Below are positions 1 to 6,938 of a stretch of 9,199 nucleotides of DNA, in pieces. Where the stretch lies: the NCBI GenBank assembly GCA_002367355.1, contig DFBQ01000199.1, positions 18,619 to 27,817 on the forward strand, given 5' to 3'. This DNA is from Deltaproteobacteria bacterium UBA3076 (GTDB lineage Bacteria; Desulfobacterota; Dissulfuribacteria; Dissulfuribacterales; UBA3076). The notes under the pieces are model-generated. The model saw only the letters and a list, made by a program, of their open reading frames with translations, ran no database searches and had not been told where the DNA came from. Numbering within the stretch: position 1 is the stretch's first letter; the number at the start of each line of letters is the position of its first letter. Both the position numbers and the translations under genes were made by a program.

Positions 1-10
1 CGGGTTGTTA

Positions 11-38
11 AGCTAAAAGCTAACGGCTAATAGCTAAT
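11..38. repeat. Four-copy heptamer tandem repeat downstream of rseP
   Basis: Four imperfect 7-bp units start at 11, 18, 25 and 32. The consensus is AGCTAAN, and the third unit begins with G instead of A. The repeat lies in the 72-base stretch after the rseP stop codon, which otherwise shows no gene and no convincing terminator (no GC-rich stem followed by a T run in either direction). The same 7-bp period appears in two other gaps of this operon. Confidence 0.75.
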
Positions 39-72
39 CGCATAAGTCATAATCCTTTAATCCCCCAATCCT

Positions 73-1149
73 TCACCCTGAAGGAATGAATCCCAAAAGT
101 CGAGCGATGTCATTGTAAAAAATCACCACCATCAGGGCCAGAAGAATAAAAATCCCGATCTGCTGGGCTATTGCTTTTTGCCGCAAGGTAAGGGGACGCC
201 TCGTGATGCCCTCTATTGCCAGAAAGGCCAGATGCCCCCCGTCCAGGACAGGTATGGGGAGCAAATTCAGAAACCCTATGTTTACGCTGAGAAGGGCCAT
301 AAAGTAGAAAAGATTAAGTATGCCCAGTTCGGCCTGTTGTCCGGCCATCTGGGCAATCATTATGGGTCCGCCCAGGCTGGAAAGAGGAATTACACGCTCA
401 AACAGTTTCACAATAACCTGTCCCGTGAGAACTACGAGTTCCCAGGTACGGGAAAATGCCTGCCCAATCGCAGTTAATGGATTTAATTTCTCAATCTCAA
501 AGTCACCTGATGCTGAAACCCCGATCATAGGCACCTTAACTTCTTCACCAAATATGTTTTTAAGCTCATAAATCTTTGGAATGATATCTACCGATACAGT
601 AGTCCGGCCCCGTTGTAATGTCAGGACAATAGTACTCCCGTCGTTGGCCTTGATCGCCTCAGACACCTCTTCCCATCTATGTACTTCACGCCCGTCTATA
701 GCAACTATTCGATCTCCCGCCATTACTCCTGCCTTCTCAGCGGGAGAACCGGTTTGGACTTCGCCGATACCTGTTAAAATAATAGGTTTTCCATAAACCA
801 GAAATATCACGAAAAAAATAAGCCAGGCGAAAATAAAATTGAAAACAGGTCCTGCAGCTACCACGAAGGCCCTCTGCCAGGCCGGTTTGTGTGAAAAAGA
901 CCAGGGCCTTTCCTCCGGAGGTACTTCCTCGTCTGGTTGCTCACCAAGCATCTTTACAAACCCACCAAGAGGAAACGCTGAAATGCAGTAATCCGTTGCT
1001 CCACGCACCACACCGCAGACCCTGGGCCCTATACCCACGGAAAACTTCAAGACCCTGATGCCGAATCCCCTGGCTACAATGAAGTGTCCAAACTCATGGA
1101 CCAGTATTATGCCGGTAAGTACCAGTAAAAAGGACCAGGCAGTGGTCAT
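73..1149 (-). CDS. rseP: RseP/RasP-type site-2 zinc metalloprotease, single PDZ domain
   Basis: This is an inner-membrane site-2 protease, which cleaves transmembrane segments of anti-sigma factors or leftover signal peptides in regulated intramembrane proteolysis. The zinc motif HEFGH is at residues 18-22 in the first membrane helix, and the second catalytic motif NLLPIPVLDGG is at 295-305, with D303 as the third expected zinc ligand. One PDZ domain spans about 124-190 (GVMAGDRIVAIDG at 141-153). Further membrane segments lie near 94-120, 278-300 and 328-347. At 358 residues it is shorter than E. coli RseP (about 450 residues, two PDZ domains) and matches the one-PDZ form common outside Gammaproteobacteria. 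The ATG overlaps the dxr stop in an ATGA, with GGAG 8 nt upstream, so translation is probably coupled to dxr. It is the last gene of the cluster seen here. The natural substrate cannot be read from the sequence. Confidence 0.96.
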   Translation of the reverse strand: MTTAWSFLLVLTGIILVHEFGHFIVARGFGIRVLKFSVGIGPRVCGVVRGATDYCISAFPLGGFVKMLGEQPDEEVPPEERPWSFSHKPAWQRAFVVAAGPVFNFIFAWLIFFVIFLVYGKPIILTGIGEVQTGSPAEKAGVMAGDRIVAIDGREVHRWEEVSEAIKANDGSTIVLTLQRGRTTVSVDIIPKIYELKNIFGEEVKVPMIGVSASGDFEIEKLNPLTAIGQAFSRTWELVVLTGQVIVKLFERVIPLSSLGGPIMIAQMAGQQAELGILNLFYFMALLSVNIGFLNLLPIPVLDGGHLAFLAIEGITRRPLTLRQKAIAQQIGIFILLALMVVIFYNDIARLLGFIPSG

Positions 1150-2315
1150 GTCAATTTCTCCGATATAATCCCTTCGGCTCTCAGCCGTGCCAGGGCATCT
1201 GCCTTTAGCACGTCATCAAGATCTCTAATATCCTCAACAGGAAAGGCCTCGATCACTTCTCGAACCACTTCCTGTATTGCGGTAAAACCCATACGTCCCT
1301 GAAGAAAGGCCTCTACGGCCACTTCGTTTGCAGCATTAAGGGCCGTGGTAGCAGTCCCTCCCTTCCTTGCCGCATCGTAAGCCAATCCAAGGCATGGAAA
1401 TTTCTCAAAATGTGGCCTCTCAAAGCTAAGAGAACCTGACTCAATCAGGTTAAGACTTGGAAGATCCAGATCCAGACGCCCTGGCCAGGCCAGGGCATAG
1501 GCTATCGGCACCCTCATGTCCAGGATTCCCATCTGCGCCAATACAGAGCCATCTATAAATTCCACCATGGAGTGTACAATGCTTTGAGGATGAACCACCA
1601 CGTCTATCCGATCCACAGAAATGTCAAAAAGCCAGCGGGCCTCTATCACCTCAAGCCCCTTGTTCATCAAGGTAGCTGAATCCACCGATATTTTTGCTCC
1701 CATGGACCATCTGGGGTGTCGTACAGCCTCCTCCGGTGTCACCTTGACAAGCTCGTCTCTATTCCGATCCTTGAATGGACCACCGGACGCAGTGAGCACT
1801 ATGCGCCTGACGTCTTCCTTGCGATGCCCCCTTAGACACTGGAAGATGGCAGAATGCTCGCTGTCTATAGGTATTAAGGCAGCCCCCTTTTCTCTTGCAA
1901 GAGATGTAACCAGAGAACCGGCAGTCACAAGGGACTCCTTATTGGCAAGTGCAACGTCTTTCCCTGCATCAAGAGCGGCAAGGGTTGGTATCAGTCCTGC
2001 CGCACCTACCATGGCTGATACAACAAGGTCTGCATCATCAACTGTTGCAACTGCTTTATATCCTTCCTTTCCGTAAAGGACCTCGGTGTCGGCAAACTCA
2101 ACCATAGATCTGACTTGATCAGCAAGCTCGGCAGTCATTACTGATACGATCTCAGGCCTGAATTGCCTTATCTGCTCCGCGAGAAGTTCGACGTTTTCTC
2201 CGGCAGCAAGGCCATTCACTGAAAACCGCCCTTTGGAGCGTCTTACAACATCAAGGACTTTTGTCCCGATGGATCCGGTAGATCCCAACAAAGATATGCG
2301 CCTGGTTTCTTTCAT
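1146..2315 (-). CDS. dxr: 1-deoxy-D-xylulose 5-phosphate reductoisomerase
   Basis: This cytosolic enzyme converts DXP to 2-C-methyl-D-erythritol 4-phosphate with NADPH, the first committed step of the MEP isoprenoid pathway. The 389 residues fit the family (E. coli 398). Visible motifs are the nucleotide-binding GSTGSIG at 11-17, NKES at 125-128, metal ligands D151 and E153 in IDSEHSA, the flexible loop ASGGPF at 176-181, the HPRWSMGAKISVDSATLMNK block from 200 to 219, and E222 as a further metal ligand. The frame stays open for 14 codons upstream, but the ATG at 2315 is preferred. It begins directly before the conserved beta strand, forms an ATGA overlap with the cdsA stop, and has AGAAGGG about 11 nt upstream. 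Its product feeds isoprenoid precursors to UppS, encoded two genes upstream. Confidence 0.97.
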   Translation of the reverse strand: MKETRRISLLGSTGSIGTKVLDVVRRSKGRFSVNGLAAGENVELLAEQIRQFRPEIVSVMTAELADQVRSMVEFADTEVLYGKEGYKAVATVDDADLVVSAMVGAAGLIPTLAALDAGKDVALANKESLVTAGSLVTSLAREKGAALIPIDSEHSAIFQCLRGHRKEDVRRIVLTASGGPFKDRNRDELVKVTPEEAVRHPRWSMGAKISVDSATLMNKGLEVIEARWLFDISVDRIDVVVHPQSIVHSMVEFIDGSVLAQMGILDMRVPIAYALAWPGRLDLDLPSLNLIESGSLSFERPHFEKFPCLGLAYDAARKGGTATTALNAANEVAVEAFLQGRMGFTAIQEVVREVIEAFPVEDIRDLDDVLKADALARLRAEGIISEKLT

Positions 2316-3130
2316 CTGATCAAAATCCCTTCTATCCTGCACAAGGACAGGATCCAATACAGGAAAGGAGATGCCAACAGCACCGCATCTACCCTGTCTA
2401 AGATACCTCCATGCCCGGGGAGTATGCTGCCTGAATCTTTGACACCGGCAGAACGTTTGACCATTGATTCGACCAGATCCCCTACCTGACCGACTGCTCC
2501 AATGACCAGCGCCAGGGGCACCAAGACCCTTGGGTCAGTTTCCTCTAAGAGCACAAACCAGAGAAAAAAGGCCGCTATGGCATTTAAAACCAACCCTCCT
2601 GCAGCTCCCTCAACTGTCTTTCCCTTGCTCACATTAGGGCATAACTTGTGTCTTCCAATACCTTTGCCTACATAATAGGCCCCGGCATCACCACAAAAGA
2701 CCGTTACCAGAAAAAACAGGACCCACTCCTTCCCCATGGGCAAGTAACGCAAAAGCCCCAGATGGGCCGCGCATACACCTATATATGCTATTCCCATGAA
2801 AAATGCCGCCCAGCTCCATGTAGCATTGGACCACCTGCTGTATGAAACAAGAAACAGTATGGCACTTCCAAACAAAGCCATGTAAACAGCAGGAACTATA
2901 AATTCGGGATTGCCCCACAACAAGACAGAAAACAAGGGAAACAGTCCGAGCATAACCCCAAAGCCCTGTATTACCCCACGCCCGGGAAAACAAATTGTAA
3001 AATACTCGTACAAACAAAAAGCTGTTGCTCCTATGAGCAACAGGTCAAAAGGCCTCCTACCGCCCCACCAGAGCACTATGAAAAGTAAAGGGCCCAGGGC
3101 CGCCGCAGTTAAAAGCCTTTGGCGATGCAT
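2312..3130 (-). CDS. cdsA: Phosphatidate cytidylyltransferase (CDP-diglyceride synthase)
   Basis: This integral membrane enzyme makes CDP-diacylglycerol from phosphatidic acid and CTP, the branch point to phosphatidylglycerol, cardiolipin and phosphatidylethanolamine. The 272-residue product is strongly hydrophobic with about eight membrane segments. It carries the family signature at 222-248 (S-x2-KR-x4-KD-x-G-x2-P-GHGG-x2-DR-x-D). The upstream conserved block includes GDAGAYYVGKGIGRHKL at 147-163 and the Lys/Thr loop SKGKTVEG at 168-175. D218 and D245 sit where the family's metal-binding acidic residues are expected. The ATG at 3130 lies inside uppS, giving a 22-nt overlap. No clear Shine-Dalgarno precedes it, so translation probably depends on ribosomes finishing uppS. 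Confidence 0.96.
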   Translation of the reverse strand: MHRQRLLTAAALGPLLFIVLWWGGRRPFDLLLIGATAFCLYEYFTICFPGRGVIQGFGVMLGLFPLFSVLLWGNPEFIVPAVYMALFGSAILFLVSYSRWSNATWSWAAFFMGIAYIGVCAAHLGLLRYLPMGKEWVLFFLVTVFCGDAGAYYVGKGIGRHKLCPNVSKGKTVEGAAGGLVLNAIAAFFLWFVLLEETDPRVLVPLALVIGAVGQVGDLVESMVKRSAGVKDSGSILPGHGGILDRVDAVLLASPFLYWILSLCRIEGILIR

Positions 3131-3867
3131 GATTCGGAATGCTGTTCGTTAGTCAACCCAAAATGACGTTCTCTTTTCTGATACTCGAAAAGGGCTTTAC
3201 AGAGCTCCTCTTTGTCAAAATCCGGCCAGAGAACAGGAGTGATATAGAACTCTGAATATGCTGACTGAAAAAGGAGAAAGTTGCTGAGCCTGTTTTCTCC
3301 ACTTGTGCGAATAAGAAGATCAGGATCAGGAAGCCCGGCTGTATCAAGATTTGAAGCAAACACGGCTTCGTCTATATCTTCCGGGTTCAGGGTTCCTGAA
3401 AGACATTTGTGCGCGAGACGTCTGACTGCCCCTATGATCTCTGCCCTGCCTCCATAGCTCAAGGCGAGGTTAAGAATCATAGCGGTATTGGAAGAAGTCC
3501 TCTCAATGGTGTCCAGAAGACAGGCCCTGACCCGTTCAGGAAGGCGGTCGATTTGTCCAATGGCCCGAAGAGAGATCTGATTCCCGAGCATTTCATCAAG
3601 CTCGCTCTTCAGATAATCATACAGGAGGTCCATTAAGGCACTCACCTCTGCCCTGGGACGACCCCAGTTTTCCTGTGAAAATGCATACAAGGTCAAAACA
3701 GGTATATTTAACTCTCTACATAGACGGACTGCAGAACGTACAGCCTTTACCCCCTGCCTGTGACCCATGATCCTGGGGAGTGCTCGACGCTTGGCCCACC
3801 TGCCGTTACCGTCCATAATGATGGCAACGTGTCCTGGCAGCCGAATGAGGTCTGAAGGCTTGACCAT
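3109..3867 (-). CDS. uppS: Undecaprenyl diphosphate synthase (cis-prenyltransferase)
   Basis: This enzyme condenses farnesyl diphosphate with isopentenyl diphosphate to form C55 undecaprenyl diphosphate, the lipid carrier for peptidoglycan and surface polysaccharides. Using the ATG at 3867 it has 252 residues, like E. coli UppS (253). Key motifs are MDGNGRWA at 18-25 with catalytic D19, GHRQG at 35-39, the YAFSQENW block at 61-68, and RTSGE...LSNFLLFQSAYSEFY at 187-208 with the late conserved Glu at 206. The last ~15 residues are polar and poorly conserved. A TTG at 3879 would make a TTGA overlap with frr and add four residues, but the GGAG is only 2 nt from that TTG, against 14 nt from the ATG. 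Neither spacing is ideal and the start stays uncertain by four codons. It uses isoprenoid units from the MEP pathway that dxr belongs to. Confidence 0.96.
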   Translation of the reverse strand: MVKPSDLIRLPGHVAIIMDGNGRWAKRRALPRIMGHRQGVKAVRSAVRLCRELNIPVLTLYAFSQENWGRPRAEVSALMDLLYDYLKSELDEMLGNQISLRAIGQIDRLPERVRACLLDTIERTSSNTAMILNLALSYGGRAEIIGAVRRLAHKCLSGTLNPEDIDEAVFASNLDTAGLPDPDLLIRTSGENRLSNFLLFQSAYSEFYITPVLWPDFDKEELCKALFEYQKRERHFGLTNEQHSESCIAKGF

Positions 3868-3875
3868 TCTTTTTA

Positions 3876-4433
3876 TCAAAACTCCAGTATCTCTTTCTCC
3901 TTATCGGCAATAACCCCTTCTACTTTCTTGATATGATCGTCAGTTACCTTCTGCATCTCATCCTGGAGCCTGAAAAGATCATCCTCTGAGATCTTCTTGG
4001 CTTTTTTCCGGCCCTTCAGACGTTCAATGGCCTCCCTTCGCACATTCCGTATTGCCACCCTGCATTCCTCGCCCATCTTTTTTACCAGTTTGACCAATTC
4101 CTTTCTACGTTCCTCTGTCAAGGGTGGTACATTCACCCTGATGATCTTGCCGTCATTGCTGGGAGTGAGGCCAAGGTCGGACTTAAGAATGGCCTTTTCA
4201 ATATCTGCCAGGATCTTGATATCCCAAGGCTGTATGGTCAAGAGGCGACTCTCCGGTATGGCAACAGAAGCCACCTGATTAAGGGGCATAAAAGTTCCAT
4301 AGTAATCGACATTAATCCCTTCCAGTAAGGCAGCAGAAGCCCTTCCGGTTCGTACACGAGAAAGGTCGCGTTCAAAGGCACCAATAGCCTTGTCCATCTT
4401 ACCGCTCGCCTCTTCAATCACTATTTTTTTCAT
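3876..4433 (-). CDS. frr: Ribosome recycling factor
   Basis: With EF-G, RRF splits post-termination 70S ribosomes. The product has 185 residues, the same as E. coli RRF, with no insertion. It shows the expected charged three-helix-bundle pattern, RTGRAS at 28-33, the hinge and domain II region around 30-105 (SNDGKIIRVNVPPLTEERRKE at 92-112 spans its end), and the IRNVRRE segment at 128-134 with R132, a residue important for ribosome binding. The C-terminal helix is long and charged. Translation starts at the ATG at 4433, preceded by a strong GGAGGGG 9 nt upstream. That binding site lies inside a decayed copy of the pyrH 3' end. The gene follows pyrH after an 88-nt gap and precedes uppS by 8 nt, the usual pyrH-frr pairing. 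Confidence 0.98.
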   Translation of the reverse strand: MKKIVIEEASGKMDKAIGAFERDLSRVRTGRASAALLEGINVDYYGTFMPLNQVASVAIPESRLLTIQPWDIKILADIEKAILKSDLGLTPSNDGKIIRVNVPPLTEERRKELVKLVKKMGEECRVAIRNVRREAIERLKGRKKAKKISEDDLFRLQDEMQKVTDDHIKKVEGVIADKEKEILEF

Positions 4434-4442
4434 TTTCTGTCA

Positions 4443-4449
4443 CCCCTCC
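4443..4449 (-). promoter_or_regulatory. Strong ribosome binding site of frr
   Basis: Read on the minus strand this is GGAGGGG, ending 9 nt before the frr ATG. It matches in position the two glycine codons (GGA GGC) that end pyrH, because it lies within the duplicated pyrH 3' end. Confidence 0.8.
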
Positions 4450-4482
4450 AACTATTGTACAAACCTTTTCACCTTTCACAGC
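4445..4482 (-). pseudogene. Relic copy of the last 13 codons of pyrH
   Basis: This 38-bp stretch matches 4526-4563, the true 3' end of pyrH, at 34 of 38 bases, with an offset of exactly 81 bp (27 codons). In the pyrH frame it reads AVKGEKVCTIVGG, against [13 protein letters not shown] in the gene. It sits beyond the pyrH TGA, so it is not translated unless that stop is read through. The frame after the stop stays open to a TGA at 4414-4416. The simplest reading is an old partial tandem duplication at the pyrH/frr junction, later diverged. It has no promoter or start of its own. Confidence 0.8.
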
Positions 4483-4484
4483 GT

Positions 4485-4512
4485 CTTCAGCCTTCAGCCT
4501 TCCACCTTCTAC
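4485..4512. repeat. Four-copy heptamer repeat in the pyrH-frr gap
   Basis: Four 7-bp units start at 4485, 4492, 4499 and 4506. The first two are identical (CTTCAGC), the third is CTTCCAC and the fourth CTTCTAC. They fill most of the spacer between the pyrH stop codon and the relic of its 3' end. Confidence 0.75.
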
Positions 4513-4521
4513 CTGCTCTTT

Positions 4522-5253
4522 TCAGCCTCCAACCAGTGTACCAACCTTCTCACCTTTCACAGCCCGTTCTATATTGCCAGGAATCTGCATATTAAACACG
4601 ACTACCGGAAGACCTGCGTCCTTGGCCAGAGATATGGCAGCAGCATCCATGACCTTAAGACCCTTTTCAAGAACATCCTGATAGGTCAGGCGATCATACC
4701 TCTTCGCATCAGGGGCGACCTTTGGGTCCTTGTCGTAGACGCCGTCCACCCTTGTGGCCTTGAAAAGGACCTCTGCATTTATCTCAAGGGCCCTGAGGGC
4801 CGCTGCGGTATCAGTAGTGAAGAAGGGATTTCCCGTACCTGCGGCAAATATGACCACCCTACCCTTCATCAAATGATTAAGGGCCCTTCCCCTGATGAAT
4901 GGCTCTGCAATTCGCCCTATCTCTATGGCTGAGAGCACCCTCACCTGGACCCCATGCCTGTTTAAGGCATCCTGAAGGGCCAGGGAATTCATAACCGTGG
5001 CAAGCATGCCCATCTGATCGGCGGCTGTCCTGTCCATTCCCTGGGCAGAACCGGCAATCCCCCTGAAGATATTTCCTCCTCCCACAACCAATCCGATCTC
5101 CACACCCAGTCCATGGACCTGAGCAATCTCACGGGCAAGGACATCCATGACTGCGGGAGATATCCCATAAGGCACATCCCCCAGCAGGGCCTCACCGCTG
5201 AGCTTCAACAAAATGCGACTATAGCCCGGTGATCCTTGCATGGTTTCAGCCAT
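4522..5253 (-). CDS. pyrH: UMP kinase (uridylate kinase)
   Basis: This bacterial amino-acid-kinase-fold enzyme phosphorylates UMP to UDP with ATP, usually as a hexamer under GTP/UTP control. The 243 residues align along their length with E. coli PyrH (241). Motifs are KLSGEAL at 17-23, GGGNIFRG at 58-65, the [16 protein letters not shown] block at 74-89, [13 protein letters not shown] at 139-151 and VDGVYDKDP at 169-177. The C-terminus is [10 protein letters not shown], matching the family's GEK-x-GT ending. The ATG overlaps the tsf stop in TAATG, so coupling with tsf is likely. A second ATG four codons in is less likely. Its 3' end is duplicated downstream, with a heptamer repeat between the copies. 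Confidence 0.98.
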   Translation of the reverse strand: MAETMQGSPGYSRILLKLSGEALLGDVPYGISPAVMDVLAREIAQVHGLGVEIGLVVGGGNIFRGIAGSAQGMDRTAADQMGMLATVMNSLALQDALNRHGVQVRVLSAIEIGRIAEPFIRGRALNHLMKGRVVIFAAGTGNPFFTTDTAAALRALEINAEVLFKATRVDGVYDKDPKVAPDAKRYDRLTYQDVLEKGLKVMDAAAISLAKDAGLPVVVFNMQIPGNIERAVKGEKVGTLVGG

Positions 5254-5858
5254 TATTCCGCTTCCACCCCGACCTGGAACCGTGCAAAACGCCTGACACT
5301 GATATTCTCCCCCATCTTGGCAATCAGCTCATTTAAAAGGTCCTGAATGGTTATGTCCGGGTTCTTCACGAAAGGCTGCTCAAGCAGGCACACTTCCTTA
5401 TAGAATTTTTCAATGCGACCATTAATGATCTTTTCAATTATGTTATCCGGCTTGCCGGACTCCTCAGCCTGTTTGCGAAATATCTCCTTCTCCTTCTCTA
5501 TAAGCTCCGGAGGAGTATCTTCACGTTTTATGCAAACTGGATTGATGGCTGCAATATGCATGGCCACGTCTCTGGCAAACTGGACAAACTGATCTGTCTT
5601 TGCCACGAAATCCGTCTCACAATTGACCTCAACTATAACACCAAGCTTGTTACCGGCATGAATATAACACTGGACAGCGCCTTCAGAAGTTGACCGTCCT
5701 GCCCTCTTGGCGGCAACAGAAAGCCCCTTCTGACGCAGCCAGTCAACGCTTTTCCCCATATCTCCATCGCACTCCTGAAGAGCCTTCTTGCAATCCATCA
5801 TACCTGCCTTGGTCCGTTCCCTGAGTTCTTTGACCATTGCAGCAGTAACCTGTGTCAT
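5253..5858 (-). CDS. tsf: Elongation factor Ts, short form
   Basis: EF-Ts is the nucleotide exchange factor that releases GDP from EF-Tu. The N-terminal UBA-like domain covers about 1-50 ([19 protein letters not shown] at 9-27). The core carries the diagnostic ETDFVAKTD at 81-89, whose D83 and F84 match the residues that reach into EF-Tu. The C-terminal segment ends with [13 protein letters not shown]. At 201 residues it lacks the subdomain that brings E. coli EF-Ts to 283, and resembles the compact Thermus-type form. The frame is open 36 codons further upstream, but the ATG at 5858 is chosen because homology begins there and GGAGG lies 9 nt before it. The gene overlaps pyrH by one base and follows rpsB after 187 nt. 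Confidence 0.98.
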   Translation of the reverse strand: MTQVTAAMVKELRERTKAGMMDCKKALQECDGDMGKSVDWLRQKGLSVAAKRAGRSTSEGAVQCYIHAGNKLGVIVEVNCETDFVAKTDQFVQFARDVAMHIAAINPVCIKREDTPPELIEKEKEIFRKQAEESGKPDNIIEKIINGRIEKFYKEVCLLEQPFVKNPDITIQDLLNELIAKMGENISVRRFARFQVGVEAE

Positions 5859-5867
5859 TATATTAAT

Positions 5868-5872
5868 CCTCC
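5868..5872 (-). promoter_or_regulatory. Ribosome binding site that fixes the tsf start
   Basis: GGAGG on the minus strand lies 9 nt before the ATG at 5858. It settles the start against the longer open frame that begins at 5966. Confidence 0.8.
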
Positions 5873-5948
5873 AAATTAATTCTGATTTTGAAAACCTGCT
5901 CTGTGGGGCCGGGTCAGGGCGTGAAAAAAGTGATTTGTGGCCGTGTAG

Positions 5949-5957
5949 AGTATAACA
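5949..5957 (-). promoter_or_regulatory. Possible extended -10 promoter in front of tsf
   Basis: On the minus strand the sequence reads TGTTATACT. This is a TATACT -10 hexamer (5 of 6 consensus bases) with the TGN of an extended -10. No good -35 element is seen at the expected distance. Transcription would begin near 5942, leaving a leader of about 84 nt before tsf, so tsf and the genes after it could be partly uncoupled from rpsB. Confidence 0.35.
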
Positions 5958-5974
5958 CCCCTGCACATGAAAGT

Positions 5975-6044
5975 TAGCTCATAGTTCGTAGTTTCTGAAT
6001 ACCTGTTTAACCTATGAGCTATCACCCGTCAGCTATGAGCTATT
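5975..6044. repeat. Heptamer-periodic and inverted repeat in the rpsB-tsf gap
   Basis: The right part (6010-6044) is five 7-bp units beginning at 6010, 6017, 6024, 6031 and 6038. AGCTATN recurs in three of them (6017, 6031, 6038), and TATGAGCTAT occurs twice (6013-6022 and 6034-6043). The left part (5976-5996) has three weaker units starting with AG. TAGCTCATAG at 5975-5984 is the reverse complement of 6012-6021, so a 10-bp stem with a 27-nt loop can form. No T run follows, so it does not look like a terminator. It starts directly after the rpsB stop codon. Confidence 0.65.
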
Positions 6045-6045
6045 A

Positions 6046-6927
6046 TTAGGCACCTGGCTCAGAACCGGCATCCTCGCCTGTAGCGACTTCAGGGGCAGCG
6101 ACTTCACTGACAACAGCAGATTCACCGGCAACGGCTTCACCGACAGCAACTTCAGCAACGGCTACTTCCCCCTCACCTGTGGTATCATCGCCCGCCATTT
6201 CCTCTTCAATTTCTTTGTCGGTAGCTGCCTGCTGGGCCTCGGCAAACCTTTCCCTGCCTTGCAAGGATGCATTTGCCATTAAAGATGAAATAAGGCGTAT
6301 GGCCCGAATGGCATCATCGTTTCCCGGAATAATGTAATCTATACCATCAGGATCACAGTTGGTATCGACTATTGCAACCACCGGGATTCCGAGCTTGTTG
6401 GCTTCCTTTACTGCGATCTGCTCATTCCTTGAGTCCACAACAAAAACAGCAGAGGGCAGCGAGCCCATATCCTTTATTCCGCCAAGGTTGCGATCCAGCT
6501 TCTGGCGCAACCTGTCCATACGAAGGATCTCTTTCTTGGGAAAACGCTCGATAGTGCCGTCTTCAAACATGGCTTCAAGACGTTTCAGACGATCAATACC
6601 CTTCTGGATGGTCTGAAAATTTGTAAGCATCCCACCCAACCAACGGCTGTTTACAAAGGGCATTTCGCATCGATTGGCTTCCTCAACTATGGAATCCTGG
6701 GCCTGTTTCTTGGTACCAACGAAAAGTAACTTCCCTCCTTGGGCAACCGTCTCTATCACAAACTCATAGGCAACCCTGAAAAGCTTTACGGTCTTCTGGA
6801 GATCTATAATATAGATTCCGTTTCTGGCGCCGAAGATGTAAGGCTTCATCTTGGGATTCCATCGTCTGGTCTGATGCCCGAAGTGGACACCTGCTTCTAG
6901 CAACTGTTTCATTGTAACGTAAGCCAT
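6046..6927 (-). CDS. rpsB: 30S ribosomal protein S2 with long acidic C-terminal tail
   Basis: S2 binds late to the 30S subunit near the back of the head and helps anchor S1. The conserved core is complete at about 1-225: [19 protein letters not shown] at 9-27, FVGTKKQAQ at 69-77, the [13 protein letters not shown] block at 95-107, and [12 protein letters not shown]...YIIPGNDDA near 182-206. The total of 293 residues exceeds E. coli S2 (241). The excess is a tail from about 239 to 293 with 16 acidic residues and no Lys or Arg, built on a five-residue period. The start is the ATG at 6927, where homology begins and AAGGAG lies 5 nt upstream. The open frame continues 21 codons further but those are not S2-like. 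It is the first gene of the minus-strand cluster. Confidence 0.98.
   Translation of the reverse strand: MAYVTMKQLLEAGVHFGHQTRRWNPKMKPYIFGARNGIYIIDLQKTVKLFRVAYEFVIETVAQGGKLLFVGTKKQAQDSIVEEANRCEMPFVNSRWLGGMLTNFQTIQKGIDRLKRLEAMFEDGTIERFPKKEILRMDRLRQKLDRNLGGIKDMGSLPSAVFVVDSRNEQIAVKEANKLGIPVVAIVDTNCDPDGIDYIIPGNDDAIRAIRLISSLMANASLQGRERFAEAQQAATDKEIEEEMAGDDTTGEGEVAVAEVAVGEAVAGESAVVSEVAAPEVATGEDAGSEPGA
6058..6165 (-). repeat. Degenerate 15-bp repeat encoding the S2 tail
   Basis: Within rpsB, codons 255-290 form seven units that each end in Glu (residues 259, 264, 269, 275, 280, 285 and 290). Six units are five residues long and one is six. Typical units are [10 protein letters not shown] and VATGE. 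On the plus strand this shows as TTC or CTC triplets about every 15 bases, with similar GGCAAC/GACAGC stretches between them, suggesting growth by slippage or unequal recombination. Confidence 0.7.
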
Positions 6928-6932
6928 AGTTT

Positions 6933-6938
6933 CTCCTT
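6933..6938 (-). promoter_or_regulatory. Ribosome binding site that fixes the rpsB start
   Basis: AAGGAG on the minus strand lies 5 nt before the ATG at 6927, supporting this start over the upstream in-frame ATG at 6990. Confidence 0.75.

Noticed and set aside
1..72. A terminator after rseP
   Set aside because: The heptamer repeat can pair only weakly, and there is no GC-rich stem with a T run. The transcript may continue beyond the left edge.
1621..2076. A plus-strand open frame of 151 codons opposite dxr
   Set aside because: Its sequence is Ser/Thr/Ala-rich in the way expected of antisense to a conserved gene, and dxr motifs are intact across the whole stretch.
2316..2357. A 14-codon N-terminal extension of dxr into cdsA
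   Set aside because: The nucleotide-binding fold begins right after the ATG at 2315, and the longer form would lie inside the cdsA 3' end without a better binding site.
4483..4525. The pyrH-frr spacer as an inserted mobile element whose target duplication made the two pyrH ends
   Set aside because: The matching segments (about 38 bp) are much longer than usual target-site duplications, and the short spacer between them has no terminal inverted repeats.
4390..4932. A plus-strand open frame of 180 codons antisense to frr and pyrH
   Set aside because: It runs opposite two strongly conserved genes, covers the spacer repeats, has no recognisable protein motif and no good ribosome binding site. 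It is a shadow of the minus-strand genes.
5859..5966. A 36-codon N-terminal extension of tsf
   Set aside because: The extra residues are not EF-Ts-like, the extension covers the possible internal promoter and the GGAGG binding site, and the family N-terminus begins at the ATG at 5858.
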